A stretch of DNA of 64,000 bases from Tubiluchus corallicola (GCA_030141605.1 JAQGDQ010000055.1:273501-337500), one strand, 5' to 3'. Numbered from the stretch's first letter, positions 50,196 to 64,000 are shown. Notes: a model not told the origin generated them from the letters alone. Program-made: numbers and translations.

Positions 50196-53100
50196 TTTTA
50201 AAAACAACACATTTTATTAATTGCTTTGAAGATATTTTTTATGTTGTCGTCGTCATGTTTCCCCATTCTTCGCCATATATTTTTGTCAAACGAAGCCATG
50301 TTAGTCTCATGGCCTAATTTTTAATAAGTGGCAAAATGAAACCTGTTCACCCGCTCGACATGCAAATTTCCAATGGAGTCATAAAACCTAGTTACGTCAC
50401 GTCGTACCCACAGGTATAGAGTAGCGCATTGTGATTGTTTGCAAGTAATGTGATTGATTATGCACAGGTATTGCTCCACCAGGACATGTTTGGGTGAGAT
50501 CAATAACTGCAGTTTAGCCTGGTTATTGGTTGTGACATTCGGGAAGAAAAGGACAAGAATGCTGAAAAATGCAAATTACAATTCGCTCACACTTACACTA
50601 CACTTATAGGTGCATTACCCGCAAAATAATGGCCTATGCACTACTTATGAGATGGTCATTTATGCAAATTTTTAATACATTTTCCAATTTTTACACCAAA
50701 TAAATTAGAATACTCGATAATATGATAACAAAATCAATTTATTATAAGAATGTGCAGGTATAAGCTGTTATCTGAATAAATTGAAATTCATTAATCTCAA
50801 ATTTTAAGGTACAAATTTTAAGCTAAACAAAATGCCATCTTATAGCCACTTGACTCTGATTGTCATACTTGTGATTGAGCGTTTGTCAAGCGTTCTAAGG
50901 CCTTTTTGGCATGTTCTTTGTGAAGTTACATAAGACTGATTAATTAACCTTTTTAACTTTTTTATTAACTTTTTTATTAATACTTGTTAACTTTTTTAAG
51001 ACATAAAACGTTTCTCTGCAAGCTGTAATGACGTATGCCTATTTTTAAAATCATATATCTCAAATCAAAAGTTTTAAAACTAAAGTAACGTGACTGTTTA
51101 TGGCATGAACCTTTTATACTTGAGACGCTCTAAATTTTGATCTCCGAAATTCTTCTGAAGTTCTTGTGACCAAACTTAAGCCTAGATCACGTGCTGTCCA
51201 CGTGGCACGTTACGTCTGACTGTTCTCGGCATTTGATGTTCTAATGACCATAATTAACGATTTAAACAAAGTGGAAACAAATAAACGTGCTGGCGGATGT
51301 GATGGCGTCCGAGGTGATAAATGCCTCCAGGGAAGCCATTGGGAGATGATGAATGTTTAGTTATGTCGTTAAACCGGGGAAGCCCTACGCGAACATGATG
51401 AATTGTTTATGTCAGCGAAAGCAATCGACTTTTTATCACTGAAAACATTCATATGTCGGTCGTATGTAGCAACAATTTTGCAACAAGTGAAAAGGCTGTC
51501 TAATTTAAGAAATTCTGCTTCAGAATTGTAGTTTCTTGGTGGTTGGAATTCACAAGTTAAAAGCTAAAATAGGCTGAGTGTTAAATTATGTTCGTAGCCC
51601 CTCCTACTGGCACGATTCGAAAATAAATAGTTACGTCTTACCGGCAAACATTCCGTAATGAAAGGCCTAATAATACTCTCATATCGCTCACGGAATGGCT
51701 AATAAATTTTAGTAGGTAGTTACGTGTATTCTCCCCTCCTTATCTACCTCCACATCTAGTCACCTTCATCTCACTTCGTTTTGATTCACTCTCAATTTCT
51801 TTGCGTTTTTGTCATCTGGTAATTTTCACCTTAATTCATGACTCAACCTCGATCTGTATTATAATTTATTTAGCACCCAACAGGTAGCAGCAGCCATCAA
51901 CTCTATGCAAGTTGTTCATCCTTCCATAAGTATCTCTGCTGTAAGTTCTCCCTTGGTACTGTTTTGTAAGTTATGTATGCAAATTTATTTATGCATCTAA
52001 CCCCATTGAATTCATTATGCTCTGTAATTTTAAAATAAATTTTATATATATATATATAAATATATATATATGTATATCCGTATAATTATGTATATATAGG
52101 CCTTTAGCCTCTATTATTCCGTTAAAACTGATTTAGCAGTGATTTCACACATGTAGAGGGGAGTTTAATGTTGTGATTTTTTTCATGTTTTTCAAGCTTT
52201 TGTGATGCCTTTGTGAATTGATATCTAATTGATCGGGCAGTACATATACAGCACATTCAAACTTTTCAAGCACTTTAACAAAATAACTGTAGTAAAATTG
52301 GACTTACGTATAATTACAACAATACTTTTTTACAGTTCCGTATACGCAGTTTTTGGCGCCATAATGGGACGGCAGTTGCAAAATTTTGATTTCAAATCCA
52401 TTCCGATTCAGGCAAAGAATGAAAGGACTTGAGATTGTCACGCAACGATATCCCAAAAATTCTCTTCACTGAAAACTGATTCAACGGATAAGGGAGCAGT
52501 TTGAAACGGCAACCCGTCAAAGCCTGTAAGAGTCGATGGCGCGTCCAAAACAAGACGTTTCAGACAAAAAATAAACGGTTCTACACTTGTACCATGCTAA
52601 CGTCTCCATGCGCGCAAAAAGAGTATCGAATCATCGGATTACTTTTGAAAAAAGTTTTCGAAGCTCTAGAAACGGTTCATATTTTTGAAATGCCCGTGTT
52701 ATTAGTGAAGGTCTGAGATTGTATATTTGATACTGTTTCGATGCCGGCGCGACGCAGAACATAATAAAAGAACAAAGAGAATTTGCCAACTTGGCATGTC
52801 AATTTCCCTGGAGTGCGCCATCTGTCGCCTGTATTGTCAGTCTCGAGAGAAATACCAACAATAAAACTTTTGGATTTCAACTTGTTCTGAATTTGAAGCA
52901 TTTGTGCCAAAAACAACGGGTAAACCTTATACCCGTGTAAGATATGCATTGTCACGAATAGATGGCAGCACATATTGCATTGTTGTCTGATTGCGTCCGC
53001 GAGTAGTTTAGTTCTGAGCAGGACGGCATAGCTGAGATAATGTGAAGGCTGTTATTTTCTTTTTGTCTTTTTTCCTTTTTTCGTTTATATATTATTGGTG

Positions 53101-53405
53101 TTTAATAAAGTTGCAATTTATTTCAAGACATTAAATTGCGATCTTAATGAGTCTCCTATGACGGACATTAGGAATATTATAACCCGCTAATATAATTTAA
53201 CATGCGTATAAACATTCGTATAAACAATAGTAAAAAATAAAACGAATGCGTGACGACTTAATTCTACAAAAAAGCATTTTCTTTTCTAATATCTAATTAC
53301 CTTTATTTTTTACACAAAGGCATACAAAAGGGTCGCAAATGCCTGCACAAGAATCTTCGGCTAGAGTTTATAATTCCCACACACAAGCTATTAGCTCGTG
53401 AACCG
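50196..53405. other. Region upstream of TRPN, no gene recognised
   Basis: This should contain the TRPN promoter and 5' UTR, but I see no convincing TATA box or upstream exon. Several moderately GC-rich stretches (51180-51420, 52370-52660, 52740-52990) may be repeats, but no second copy is visible here. Confidence 0.5.
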
Positions 53406-53520
53406 GATTAGGATTAGGGTTAGATCTGGAGTTAGGGTTAGGGTTGGGCTACGATTAGGGTTAGGGTTTTGGGTTGGAGCTAAGGCTAGGGATAGAGATA
53501 CGGTTAGGGTTAGGGTATTT
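53406..53520. repeat. Degenerate telomere-like TTAGGG tract
   Basis: Repeated GGTTAGGGTT, GATTAGGGTTAGGG and GTTAGGGTTAGGG motifs with interruptions over about 115 bases, matching the ancestral animal telomere unit at an internal site. Confidence 0.8.
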
Positions 53521-53887
53521 AAATTTTGTGGGGAATTGTAAACTCCTTCCGAATCTTCCAGTTTACTTTTACAGGATGGTTCATAACAGGAGGTACAAAA
53601 ACAACGAGTAAAAGCATAGACTAATTTATTACATCAAAATATCATATCAAAGTTTTCATATCACTGCTCTGATCACATCCTTGAAACTGCAGATTCCGTG
53701 AGATTTTGAAGCTAAGCTACAGGATATGAAAGGTCCTCCTCTTGTTTCATGTGATATGTTAACGTAATAATTTGTTCCTCTGTACTTTTTCTCGTAGTTT
53801 CTGTACCGCTCTGGCAAAAAACATTTATGTACCACCCTACATATAAAAATAGTTTTAGTTATATACATTAATTATAATTCACGTATT

Positions 53888-54053
<166 letters not shown>

Positions 54054-54477
54054 TGTAAAGACAAGCCAGTTTTAAGTGGAAATGTTGAAGCAAGTCTGCT
54101 TTTCAGTGCTCCTACAAGCGGCAAAGCGTAAAGAATCTCTGAATTAGTTTCTAATGAAGCGTTTAGTTTATGAACAATTATGCAAGCATGATGTAACAAT
54201 TACACTGGATTAAAACGCCTGAGGAGGAATATACAACTTTCTTCGAAAAGAGGTGACTCTGCACCAGAAATTTTTGATGACTGATGGATGGAGACTAGTT
54301 ACAGCACATCTGTTGTGCTGCAATTTCATTCATGAATTTTATCCCTAATTAAACATTTTGTCTCACCAAATGAGAGGAAATTAATAAAAGGGAACAAGTT
54401 GTAATCAACGTAAATGAAAATTGTTATGATAGTTTAAATTTGATAAAGGTCGTGCATTATTATCATCCCCAACGCTG

Positions 54478-54645
54478 CCAACAACATCACCACCACCACC
54501 ACCACCGCCACTGCCGCTGCTGCTGCCACCACCAACACCACAAACTCCACCACCATCAATACCACCACCATCACCACCACCACCTCCACTACCACTAATT
54601 TTAAATTAGACCTATATACATCGCCACTCCTGACAGTGGGATGAT
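54478..54645. repeat. CAC/CCA repeat with conserved tail, copy 2
   Basis: CAC/CCG triplets followed by TTAAATTAGACCTATATACA and TCGCCACTCCTGACAGTG, the same tail as at 8430-8480. Confidence 0.7.
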
Positions 54646-56011
54646 ATCCTGTGCTTTAGAATCAGTCCATATTTTACCTCTTAGGAAAACCTCTATTGTC
54701 TAGTTACACTATGTTGTCCAGGTTTTTGCGCACCCTAATCTAGTTGCCTACCGCCAGTCCTTTCACTTCTGCTTGGTAAATTTTCCCCCTTGCCGCTGCA
54801 TTACCCCGCCTAGTCTGTCTAATGAAGCGAGCTCATGTTTTCTCAAGTAAAGACGCTGAGTGTGGTAAGAGCTCAGTGACTTGTGATATCTATTAGTGGA
54901 GGCGAGAGAGACAGATGGTCACAAATATGAATGCTGACACTTTGCAGCGAGCTGGCTGAACAATCATTATACACTAGAGCAGCTGCCTTGCTTGTTTCTA
55001 CCAAAAGAATGATGTCTTCAAAGGCTTTTGTCAATAAGGAGCAACCAGTCAAGGGTTGCGTGAAGCTAAATCAAACGAAATCTTTACACTTTTAATTCTA
55101 CGGTAGAAATTTATTTTCAGGCTTATCAAAAACCGTGCAAAAATTGTAAAAACCCTACAGCTTTGATTTTCTAAAGTTTCACATTTGTCGTCAGATGGCG
55201 CCAAAATTTAATGTCGCGAAGTGTAACGTTTTTGTTTCACTACTGTGAGCTATGCCCTGCTTGGAAGCACATTCTTGGGGCTGTTTACATAAAAAAGACA
55301 CACAAAAATCAACTTACAGGCTGTGACAAGCTTTTGAAAACAAATAGATTGACATAGATGAGTTTTTGTAACGAATGCGCGTGATGGTTGCGTTCTGGAG
55401 GGTTGGACACGTGCTGTATGCGTTTTGTTTATTTACCTAAAACCCGCCAAATCATCTCTCGTCGTAAATGCAGGAGCTGTTTCCCATAAATCGAATTCTC
55501 CCGTCCTCTAAATAATACGTAAACGATTGTCCCTGTTAGATCGTTAACATTGCAGTGAAAATACGGAATTTTGCTTCTTTGTACCAGTTCACGCAAGTTT
55601 GTTGGAGAGAATTTAAAGTTATTGAAGTTCAAATGCAAAACCTGCAAACTTAGCGAACAAGTTCGACTCGAGCTATTGGTCGAGGGACTCACTGAATTCA
55701 AGATCGTAGATTAGAAAATAACATCAATGCCGTAAGATGGCAAACAAGAAATCTGACTCCGTCAGCCGATGCAAAATTCACTCTATTATATTCTTATGAA
55801 GTTTCTTGATGGTTCATTGCGAATTGACAAGCCTGAGGCTTTTTCAAAAATGTATTTTTCAAAAAATATTTTCGCCGCCATATTGAATTCAAAACGCGAA
55901 CTGAAAATACGGCTCTGTCAGTCGCCTCGGAATTCGTTCTAGTGCATTCGCCAGAAGTTTCCTGACCATCCATGGCGAATCCACAGAAGAGCTCGACCGC
56001 GAGCCCAATTG
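54646..56011. other. No gene recognised
   Basis: Mixed-composition intergenic sequence. The 90-codon minus frame at 55429-55701 has no recognisable domain. Confidence 0.55.
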
Positions 56012-56440
56012 TTGATGACATCACAAACTAACGTAATTTTCAACACTACACACATGCCACGAGTGTGTTGCACGTGTTTGTCAAAGCGAAAATTGATAGT
56101 TCAGTGCTACTGATAGAGATTCAGTGTGTTCTACTAAAACTCGACATGTCTTAAGATAAAAATTCAAATTAAAAATTTATCACTGTGCTCGTCACAAACT
56201 AACACTTCTGTATGCGTTTCCGAAATGCAGGCGCTAGTGCCCGTCTAGCCCGCGAATAGCGAAATGCATGTAACAGCGAGGAACTAGTGGCTTGAACGTG
56301 AAATTGTGTTTGCGTGGTAAAAATTCTTTCACGTAAGTTATTTATGAAAAAACTAGTATATTTCCTATCAATATTTTAAAGAGTAGATTCTTTTGACATG
56401 CAGTTTAAGATTGGGTCCGGCTTTCCTTTTATGATGAATT
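56012..56440. repeat. Unclassified dispersed repeat, copy 3
   Basis: Begins GATGACATCACAAACTAACG like copy 1 and continues through TTTCCGAAATGCAGGCGCTA and GAACGTGAAATTGTGTTTG to GATTGGGTCCGG; internally shortened relative to copy 1. Confidence 0.8.
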
Positions 56441-57026
56441 GAACTTATTAACTTTCGTTACAGTTGTGTATTTTTCTATTATTAATAATTGATTGATAAC
56501 TTTCTGATAGTGCTCTTTTTAACTGTTCATTTGAGTTTTTGTTTCGATATGGTTCTTAAGCGGTTTTGATGAACTTACAAAATATAATGAAATAGGACAA
56601 TTGTTAGTCTATCATATCCTGACTGCGTCTTCTTTTGTTTTGGTGTATTCTACATCTTCATTTTCTTCACTTGACTTCAAAAATACAGCTTTCAATTATC
56701 ATTTTCATGCCAGTTTTACATGTGCAGACTTAAACAAAAATATTCTAGTATCCAGATTCTTTCGCATCCCCTCATCCGCTGTGCCAGCATCAGCAACACG
56801 GTTTCCAGCAGCAAACTGAGTGCAGCGGCAGCGCAATTCTTGACAAATCAAGGCTGACAGTCGCATTAGCAAGAACTGCGTTGTAAATGGAAGAAGCTTT
56901 GTGATGAAGAGACCATGTCTCCAGGCTAGCCAAGGGATTAGCATCCCTTCTAAAGGGCGGATCGGAAAAAATTCATTAAGAATCGTGAATTCATGCTCTC
57001 TTTCAAAACAAAGGGAGAGAGAAAGT

Positions 57027-57032
<6 letters not shown>

Positions 57033-57108
<76 letters not shown>
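57033..57108. repeat. GA microsatellite
   Basis: About 38 perfect GA units. Confidence 0.95.
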
Positions 57109-57114
<6 letters not shown>

Positions 57115-57954
57115 GAGAGTGGAAAGCGGTGTGCTATATAAAGGAGCGAAACTCTTACATTCAACCAAATCTAAAAACTGTATTCTAATTAGTCTAAGAA
57201 ATAGCACAATTAGAAATTAGAAAAAAATTATCTTAAGTAAACCACACTTAGATTTTCTGTTTGTGTACGCCAGTCAAGACCTCCATGCAAACACGATCCG
57301 CCATTAGTACCTTCTTGGCTGATGGCGTAGATAATTGTAATTCATGGATCATGTACTTTATAAGCATCAATAACTACAGTATCTTGTGTGTTATAAGATG
57401 TTTCTGCAAGGCAGAGGAGAGTAGATTTGTTTCAGTTACGCGTTTTCTTTCTTTCTTATATTCGAGCTTAATTCTAACTTACATCTTTTAACTATCAGAC
57501 AAGCTAATTTAAGATTATTATTGCTGCAAATACAGATCTCCAGTGATAATCACATTATCATTTCTTTCTCTTTAAGAATTAGACAAAAATTGCATCGGCA
57601 TTTTGATCAAGAAAAAAGATCTGTTTTTCCGGTTCGTAAAAGAGACAATTCGATAAAAAATTAGCAATTCAAAGTCTATAGAATTTTGTGTTATATATTA
57701 TATGTTATAGAGGTTTAGTAGTTTTTTGTGTATTTGTAAATATTATTTATAATTTGTCACCTGTGTGTGATTGTATGTGTTATATTATACACCTTGAGCA
57801 TAAAATAAAAAGTTAAATTCAAACGCAAAAATTTTAAGCCCGTTCCATTCACCCAAGATGCGAAATAACTCCTAAAAAAATTCACGATTAAATTTAAGAT
57901 TGAATTATAATTCTATTTTTCAAAAACCCGACATAAAGTTTAAATGCTAACAGT

Positions 57955-58165
<211 letters not shown>

Positions 58166-59380
58166 TGTAGTAGTATTGGATAGCAATACCATGAACGTAT
58201 TCAGATTTTTTTCTTACTAAATTATGTAAGAATTGACTAAATGTGCTTCTTGATAATTATTTTATTTCATTCCATTCAGCTTCGTTCCATTCCAAGCTAT
58301 TATTTTTGTCACGCGTTTTTTTTGGTTTCAAGTAACTATTCAATAAGCATTTGTTTTTTATTTTTATTGATTTTTACGGCAATTCGATACTGCAAGTTGG
58401 GACTCAAACTGCATACCTTACTGCTTACACTGAATGGTGTGTGGTGGGACCTGAACCTAGCTAATTATCAATGATAATCCGCTAAGATGTCACACTAAAC
58501 CAGTAGAAGAGTCTTGATTATATTTGGATGTTTATAAACAGAAATTGACAATAACAAAAACAGCTGGGAAACCATAGCAGATTAAACGGTTCATAGATAG
58601 TTTCTTGGTTGCCATCCATCCATCCATTACTACTAACAGGGTTTTGTGTCGCTTAACTTCCACTCCCCTTGCATTTTCTCTCGTTTGCCAGATAATCGGG
58701 TGTTATCAAGCTTTACGTTTCACCTGATTTGCAGAAAAGGGCTCAGAGAAAAGGGCTCTTCACTGCATGTATAATGTTGCCCACATCTAGTTCACCACTG
58801 TCCATTAAAATGTGAAGTAAAATATCACTATATCTTATAGCGATATTATGGAAGAACAGCCAATGACTACATTTATCACACGCGTTGAAGCCCTGGAGGG
58901 CAAAAGACACACGTGATGTCACGTGACGCCTCAGTCTGGCACCTGTTTTGATTGTCTACCGAGAGGACACACATTACTCTTCCATTACCACTCCACTCTA
59001 ACCGAATTACTGCCCTGTAAAAGCTTGTAGGACATGTACAAAATGTGCATTATTGATGAAGCTCGGCTGTAGAGAGAGTGGTGGTTTAACGACGCCCACT
59101 AAGTTGATATCAATGACATGAGTAGGCCCAAAATAGAAAAGGTTATAATTGTTCTATCGACCATAGTTTGATTTTGATGAACCCCGTCATTACATGAAAA
59201 GAACAAGCTAGCTGTACTACGGACAACCTCTTCCCTGGATGGATCTGCCTCCTTTAGAGAAGCATCTATTTTTAATGATGGATCAACGGAATTAATTTTA
59301 AACGCTGCAGGAAGTGGTCTGTGAGGATTTCCACGTTGTAGTAATAACAACATATCTATTGCATGCGTAAGAGTTCTCTC
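58166..59380. other. No gene recognised
   Basis: AT-rich intergenic sequence; short frames lack domains. Confidence 0.55.
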
Positions 59381-59383
59381 TCC

Positions 59384-59483
59384 CTCTCTTCTCTTTTTCT
59401 CTCTCTCTCTCTCTTGCTCCCTCCTTTTCTCTCTCTCTCGCTCCCTCCTCTCTCACTCTCTTCTCTCTCTCTCTTTCTTTGAT

Positions 59484-59545
<62 letters not shown>

Positions 59546-59560
59546 GTCTCTCTCCTCTTT
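59384..59560. repeat. CT-rich microsatellite
   Basis: Interrupted, then nearly pure CT array (about 59485-59537). Confidence 0.93.
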
Positions 59561-62150
59561 ACACCTCTGTTGTCTCAGAGTCTCATGTCAGCTATCCTTT
59601 ATCATGAGAGCAAGTCTGATTACTCACGTTATCAAGTTAAAAAGGATGTACTTAATTCAACGCTGCATTCCAGCTTGCAGAGTGTTGACTAGGAAAATGT
59701 CCTAATCATAATTACTTCCAAACTTTGAGAAATCAAATTTATCGTTACAGAAATCACCCAAAATGATACAAAATGTTCAACTCCCTGAGGACAAACATAT
59801 ACAACTCTTTTCAATTCAAAATCTTGCCTGCCACAGAATAATTAACAATGAAATTTAGCTACTTGCAAATCGGATTATTGTTCCGATCGATCCAAGTATT
59901 CTCTTTTCTTTTTTAGACTTGAGCAGTGATTATACTTACATATATTTATCTGTTATATACTAAACTAAACGAGAACAACCTACTTGTGTGGGGTATAATA
60001 ATACTATTGTCCATCAGCGCTAATATGCAAGACAACCAACTTTCAACATTCCGCGTTTGACTTAGTCGATTTTCGCAACCTTGCTTCATTAATTAGAGGT
60101 CATCTAAAGGTCATAAATTATGCACATTAAACAGATGGGCGAACCGATGAAACGATCAAATGATAACTTCGAGTAAGTACGTGATTGGGATTAGATCATT
60201 GTTCAAAAACGTCACATTGATTACTATCCCTGGGGTGCACAAGCAGGTTTTCATTACCACTAAGTGCTCTGAGTGCTTCACTTACTACGCATTACAAATA
60301 TATGACGCAATCACAATGTAATAAAATAATCACGAACAAAATGGCCGCACGAGCTGGGTCTCATATATAACATACAGTAGACAGCAAAGTGTACTTCCTC
60401 TAATTCTGACTTATTCTTATAAAAAAAACTCAAATATTTATTGGGTTTATTTGGCTGAAATTTCAGTAAATTTGCTCACTAACTACTCCTAATTTTTGCT
60501 GTTTGAGCATTAGAATTGGTCCTATTTCGAACCTAGTGGATTTGGCATTGCAATTTGGTTCTACGTATGTAGACATGCCACAGCCTACATCAACTGTAGT
60601 CTTCCAAACTGCCTTCATTTTAGCAAATTTCTTTATAATTAGCATAAATAAGAACTTTATTATCAGTGTTCTCATTAAGATTGTGCTTACAACAAAATAT
60701 TTTCGATTTAACCCACGGCTTTTATTATTTATTTTTTACTTATTGTTTTTATTCTTTGTGCTTTTTTGTTTCTTTGATAACTCAGACTACGCACAGGGCA
60801 AGAGACACGAAACTCACAGGAAACACTCCTATAGCATTAGCATTTATGTTTATGTGCATCCCGTCACACCTGGGCCAAAGGTCACTGAGTGGACGGGGTT
60901 TCTTGTTTTTCCCGTTAGGCTAGATCTCCTCCTACAGTTTCTATTTATTACTTCTTTCATTGCAATTTGTCCAAGAAAGAGTTTGTCTAAGGCAACGAAG
61001 TGACTTTGTGTCAGAAAAGTGTCTCACGAAAATATCTGTTGGTGTTCTAAGAATTAACAACATACTTTATAGATGACTTCATTTGAATCCAGTATTCATA
61101 TGTTATAAAACACTGGCTTCAGATATGACGTCACCCGGCTGCAGACGATCTTACTTTAGTTTTTGCACCAAATCTAAAATTTTAACAGCACGTTGCTAGT
61201 TACTTAGTAATATTTGGTCATGTTTTATTCGATGTCTATGCAATGACCTACTGAAATTGTGTACACATTTTATTTTAGATATTCTGAGATGTGTTCGTCT
61301 TAGTGAGATCGATTACATAGTTCAGGTATAACAACAGCTTTAAGCGTGAGTGTAGGCGTGCCACGTTATAACAACGTTTTCAGAGATCAGGAATATCTAC
61401 TTTACCTTTAGTACAAAAATAGTTTCAGAAAATGGCCTTACCCGTAGATGGTAACTTAAAGTGTAGCAGTGGCTTCACAGATGCTTTCACATGAAGAGTG
61501 TAGCAAAGGTAATGCTTTTTTCAGATGGCTTTCATTGAAATTATTAAAAATTAAAAATTCATTTCAGAGATATATTTTCTTAAATTTGCATTTATGTCAA
61601 AAATGACAGACGGATCATAAACTGCTTAACAGAAATGCAAGCGAAGAATGAAACAGTTTTGCAGATGAAACTACACACATACTCAACGCTATTGTCACAG
61701 CTTTTTTTAAGACTCCCTTTTCTCTTATGGCTGAACACTCCTAATCAATTATTATATTAGTCAAGCACATGCTTCCTTCGATTATACTCCCCATTAAACG
61801 ACAAAACAGAATTATTATAAATCTGCCAAATTGGGGAACAAATGTAAATTTATTAGTGGCTGTCAGATGCGTAATTATGATTCATCAGCATCAGCAACAG
61901 CATCTCAAGAGCTCCTCCAGGAGACTGCGTGACGTTAGTGCTCGACACATGGCCTGATGACTTGACTATTATTGTTGCGGCTGAGATTAGTACATTTTGC
62001 ATTAATCTATTGTTATTGCAACACTAGGCGTATGTTCGTCTGTTATGCCGCCTATGTAGTCTATACCAGAACACGTGTTTAACGTCTTATACAACTGAAT
62101 ATAGTATGCAGTCGATTAAATTTTCTAAGAATTGTGAATCTTCACACATA
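59561..62150. other. No gene recognised
   Basis: The 166-codon plus-strand frame at 60503-61003 is hydrophobic and AT-driven. No family, signal or splice pattern supports it. Confidence 0.5.
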
Positions 62151-62181
62151 ATCTAAACTACTGTAATGTTGCCTTTTTCAT

Positions 62182-62470
62182 ATGTTTGCTAACTACCGTG
62201 AAATTAATTTGGAAAGACCAAGAAGAAAATGTATAAAGCTCGTTGGTAAGAATAATGAACATCCGATTCTTGACCATACTGTTCTGTGTAATGAAATGTC
62301 ACTGAAGATGTTACAGAAAATTATAGCAGATAACTTTCATCCTCTAAACGAAGAATTTAATTTCTCCCACACAAAAGTAAGATTAAATTTACCTTTTTCA
62401 AGAACAAATGGCTTTAAATTTTCATTTGTTCCCACTTCAATCAAAGCACCCAATAGTAGCAGAACCTCTA
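62182..62470 (+). pseudogene. LINE reverse transcriptase C-terminal fragment
   Basis: KCIKLVGKNNEHPILDHTVL, KIIADNFHPLNEEF and RLNLPFSRTNGFKFSFVPTS follow the order of the last conserved blocks in LINE reverse transcriptases (HP..., HPL..., RT.R..SF.P..I). Only the end of the protein is present, with no 5' part. Confidence 0.6.
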
Positions 62471-63299
62471 AACACCTTTTAATTTTTTCCTTTTTTAAGC
62501 TTTATTTCAATTGTACTATCTAGATTTATATTGTTGCTGGATTGAGACTCCCCCTTTTTTGCGTTCAAACTTTCACTCACTCAATTACACAGATATGCGG
62601 TCTGTATGATATTTCAATGTCGCTTTAAAGTAAAACACCCTTGTAAATCAAAATGTAATAATCTGATCAGCATAAAATTCACAAATCCTACCTTCTGATT
62701 GGCTCAAATTTAAATACTTCCTATTTCACCTGCGCAAAGTCTAAAAATATAAGTGCCGCATTCTGTTTCCTTGAGCTCAGTTTTTGCTAGTGTTAGTTTG
62801 AGCACCGAACAGGACAAGCCTGCACCCGCCCTCCTAGGACGTCACCTAACTGCTTCGATCCGAATGTGAGGGTTTTTGGTAACCCCTCGAGGGTAGTTTA
62901 ATCATTATATTTAGTCAGCCACTCAAGATTCGTCATAAACTTTCATTGACTATAAAAATAACAGTTTGCTAATTTCAAGTTTTACTCATTTATTCATCAA
63001 CAATAGTCAGTGAAGCATTTTGGTAGGGCTTTATGCAGCTCTTTCGAAGCTGGTGAATGTGTCGCAGTCGTTTGGTTTACTAATCTCGTTTTAGGATGTG
63101 GTATTCGAACAGAGGCTTCTCACCCACCGATAGCTCTGGTTCCCAACCGTCCAAGGGTTATTACAACGACCCTGGCAGCGGGAACCCGGCGGCAGAACAA
63201 TATGTACAGTTTAATTTATTTTTACAGTTGCAAATTTGTTGCTCAAATTGCTTTTTACTAATCTGTGCAAAGCTGAAACGACAAACTCATTTGTAGTAT

Positions 63300-63318
63300 A
63301 TACGACCAATAAAGGTCT
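63300..63318 (+). other. Likely retroelement 3' end with AATAAA
   Basis: CGACCAATAAAGGTCTATAT immediately precedes the hexamer array. A polyadenylation-type hexamer next to a TCTATG tail is how several LINE/SINE 3' ends look. Confidence 0.4.
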
Positions 63319-63672
63319 ATATCTATGTCTATGTCTATGTCTATGTCTATGTCTATGTCTATGTCTATGTCTATGTCTATGTCTATGTCTATGTCTATGT
63401 CTATGTCTATGTCTATGTCTATGTCTATGTCTATGTCTATGTCTATGTCTATGTCTATGTCTATGTCTATGTCTATGTCTATGTCTATGTCTATGTCTAT
63501 GTCTATGTCTATGTCTATGTCTATGTCTATGTCTATGTCTATGTCTATGTCTATGTCTATGTCTATGTCTATGTCTATGCCTATGCCTATGCCTATGCCT
63601 ATGCCTATGCCTATGCCTATGCCTATGCCTATGCCTATGCCTATGCATATGCATATGCATATGTATATGTAT
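63319..63672. repeat. CTATGT hexanucleotide array
   Basis: About 45 copies of CTATGT, switching to CTATGC at about 63577 and then to ATATGC/ATATGT at the end. Leu-Cys, Met-Ser and His-Arg repeat frames over it are artefacts. Confidence 0.97.
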
Positions 63673-64000
63673 ATAACTAAAGCATTTGTTTGATCAACGT
63701 CTACATTAAATCAGAATTAGCATTGTTCAAAAGTTATTAAAAACTTTGGCTACTCTATATTACTTTATATTATATCAGTGTCTTATAACAGTAACAGACG
63801 CGTAGTGGTCATTATTGGATCTCCATTGGCGAATTCTCTATGCAGGTAGCTTAATTATTTCCTATATTTTCCATTGTACAGTATCTGTATACATGCCTGT
63901 AAATTGCAACGATAATTGTTACACCTGTCCACGTTGAAATCTGAATGGTGTGACTAAAATATTTTCAAAAAATGTAGCAAAGTGCAACTTCTTTTTTCCT

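Noticed and set aside
60463-60675. Minus-strand frame with a DVGCGMSTYVEPNC segment
   Set aside because: Looks faintly protein-like but I could not tie it to any family or to flanking exons.
60503-61003. 166-codon plus-strand frame as a membrane protein gene
   Set aside because: Hydrophobic stretches follow T-rich composition; no family match, no splice context and no conserved motif.
63211-63693. His-Arg, Leu-Cys and Met-Ser repeat frames
   Set aside because: Translations of the CTATGT hexamer array.

Overview
The window is intron-rich, AT-rich animal DNA. It is dominated by one large minus-strand gene, a complete or nearly complete TRPN (NOMPC-type) mechanotransduction channel, and by the transposons and simple repeats that fill its introns. 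Metazoan origin is supported by the TRPN gene, by spliceosomal introns with GT-AG borders, and by BEL/Pao, I-type LINE, LINE-fragment, mariner-like and hAT-like elements. The mobile-element mix suggests an invertebrate, but I cannot name the phylum from sequence alone.

TRPN gene, read from high to low coordinates. Exon 1 (48861-50195) encodes about 400 residues of Lys/Ser/Glu/Asn-rich, probably disordered sequence and then the first ankyrin repeat. Exons 2-28 (47352 down to 8725) encode 28 more ankyrin repeats. Nearly every exon is one repeat of 33-36 residues, and every intron in this part is phase 0. The total of 29 repeats is the hallmark of NOMPC. Exon 29 (6566-7907) is one large exon holding the pre-S1 segment, S1-S6, the pore and the TRP box. 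Exon 30 (6074-6229) is the C-terminal tail. Two candidate last exons follow, 31A (5290-5498) and 31B (3001-3236). Both have the same splice phase, both contain an Asp-Trp-x-x-Val-Val-x-x-Tyr motif, and both end Asp-Leu-Thr-stop. The 1-31A model gives about 2036 residues.

Mobile DNA inside the gene. Intron 16 carries a young 6.7-kb BEL/Pao element (21946-28653) with 451-bp LTRs differing at 4 sites, a 5-bp target duplication and a tRNA-Phe primer-binding site. It has open gag-protease and integrase frames, but reverse transcriptase and RNase H are absent. Intron 23 carries a 3.8-kb I-superfamily LINE (11783-15604) with a perfect 14-bp target duplication. Intron 27 holds a mariner-like TIR element (9570-10265). 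Further LINE fragments lie at 545-1841, 37137-37610, 40378-40790 and 62182-62470. Several unclassified repeat families occur in two or three copies, and there are many microsatellites and minisatellites.

Flanks. 1-3000 and 50200-64000 show no host gene I can recognise, only LINE remnants, a hAT-like element, dispersed repeats, telomere-like TTAGGG degenerates (53406-53520) and simple-sequence arrays, ending with a 350-bp CTATGT array. I found no tRNA gene, rRNA gene or CRISPR array.
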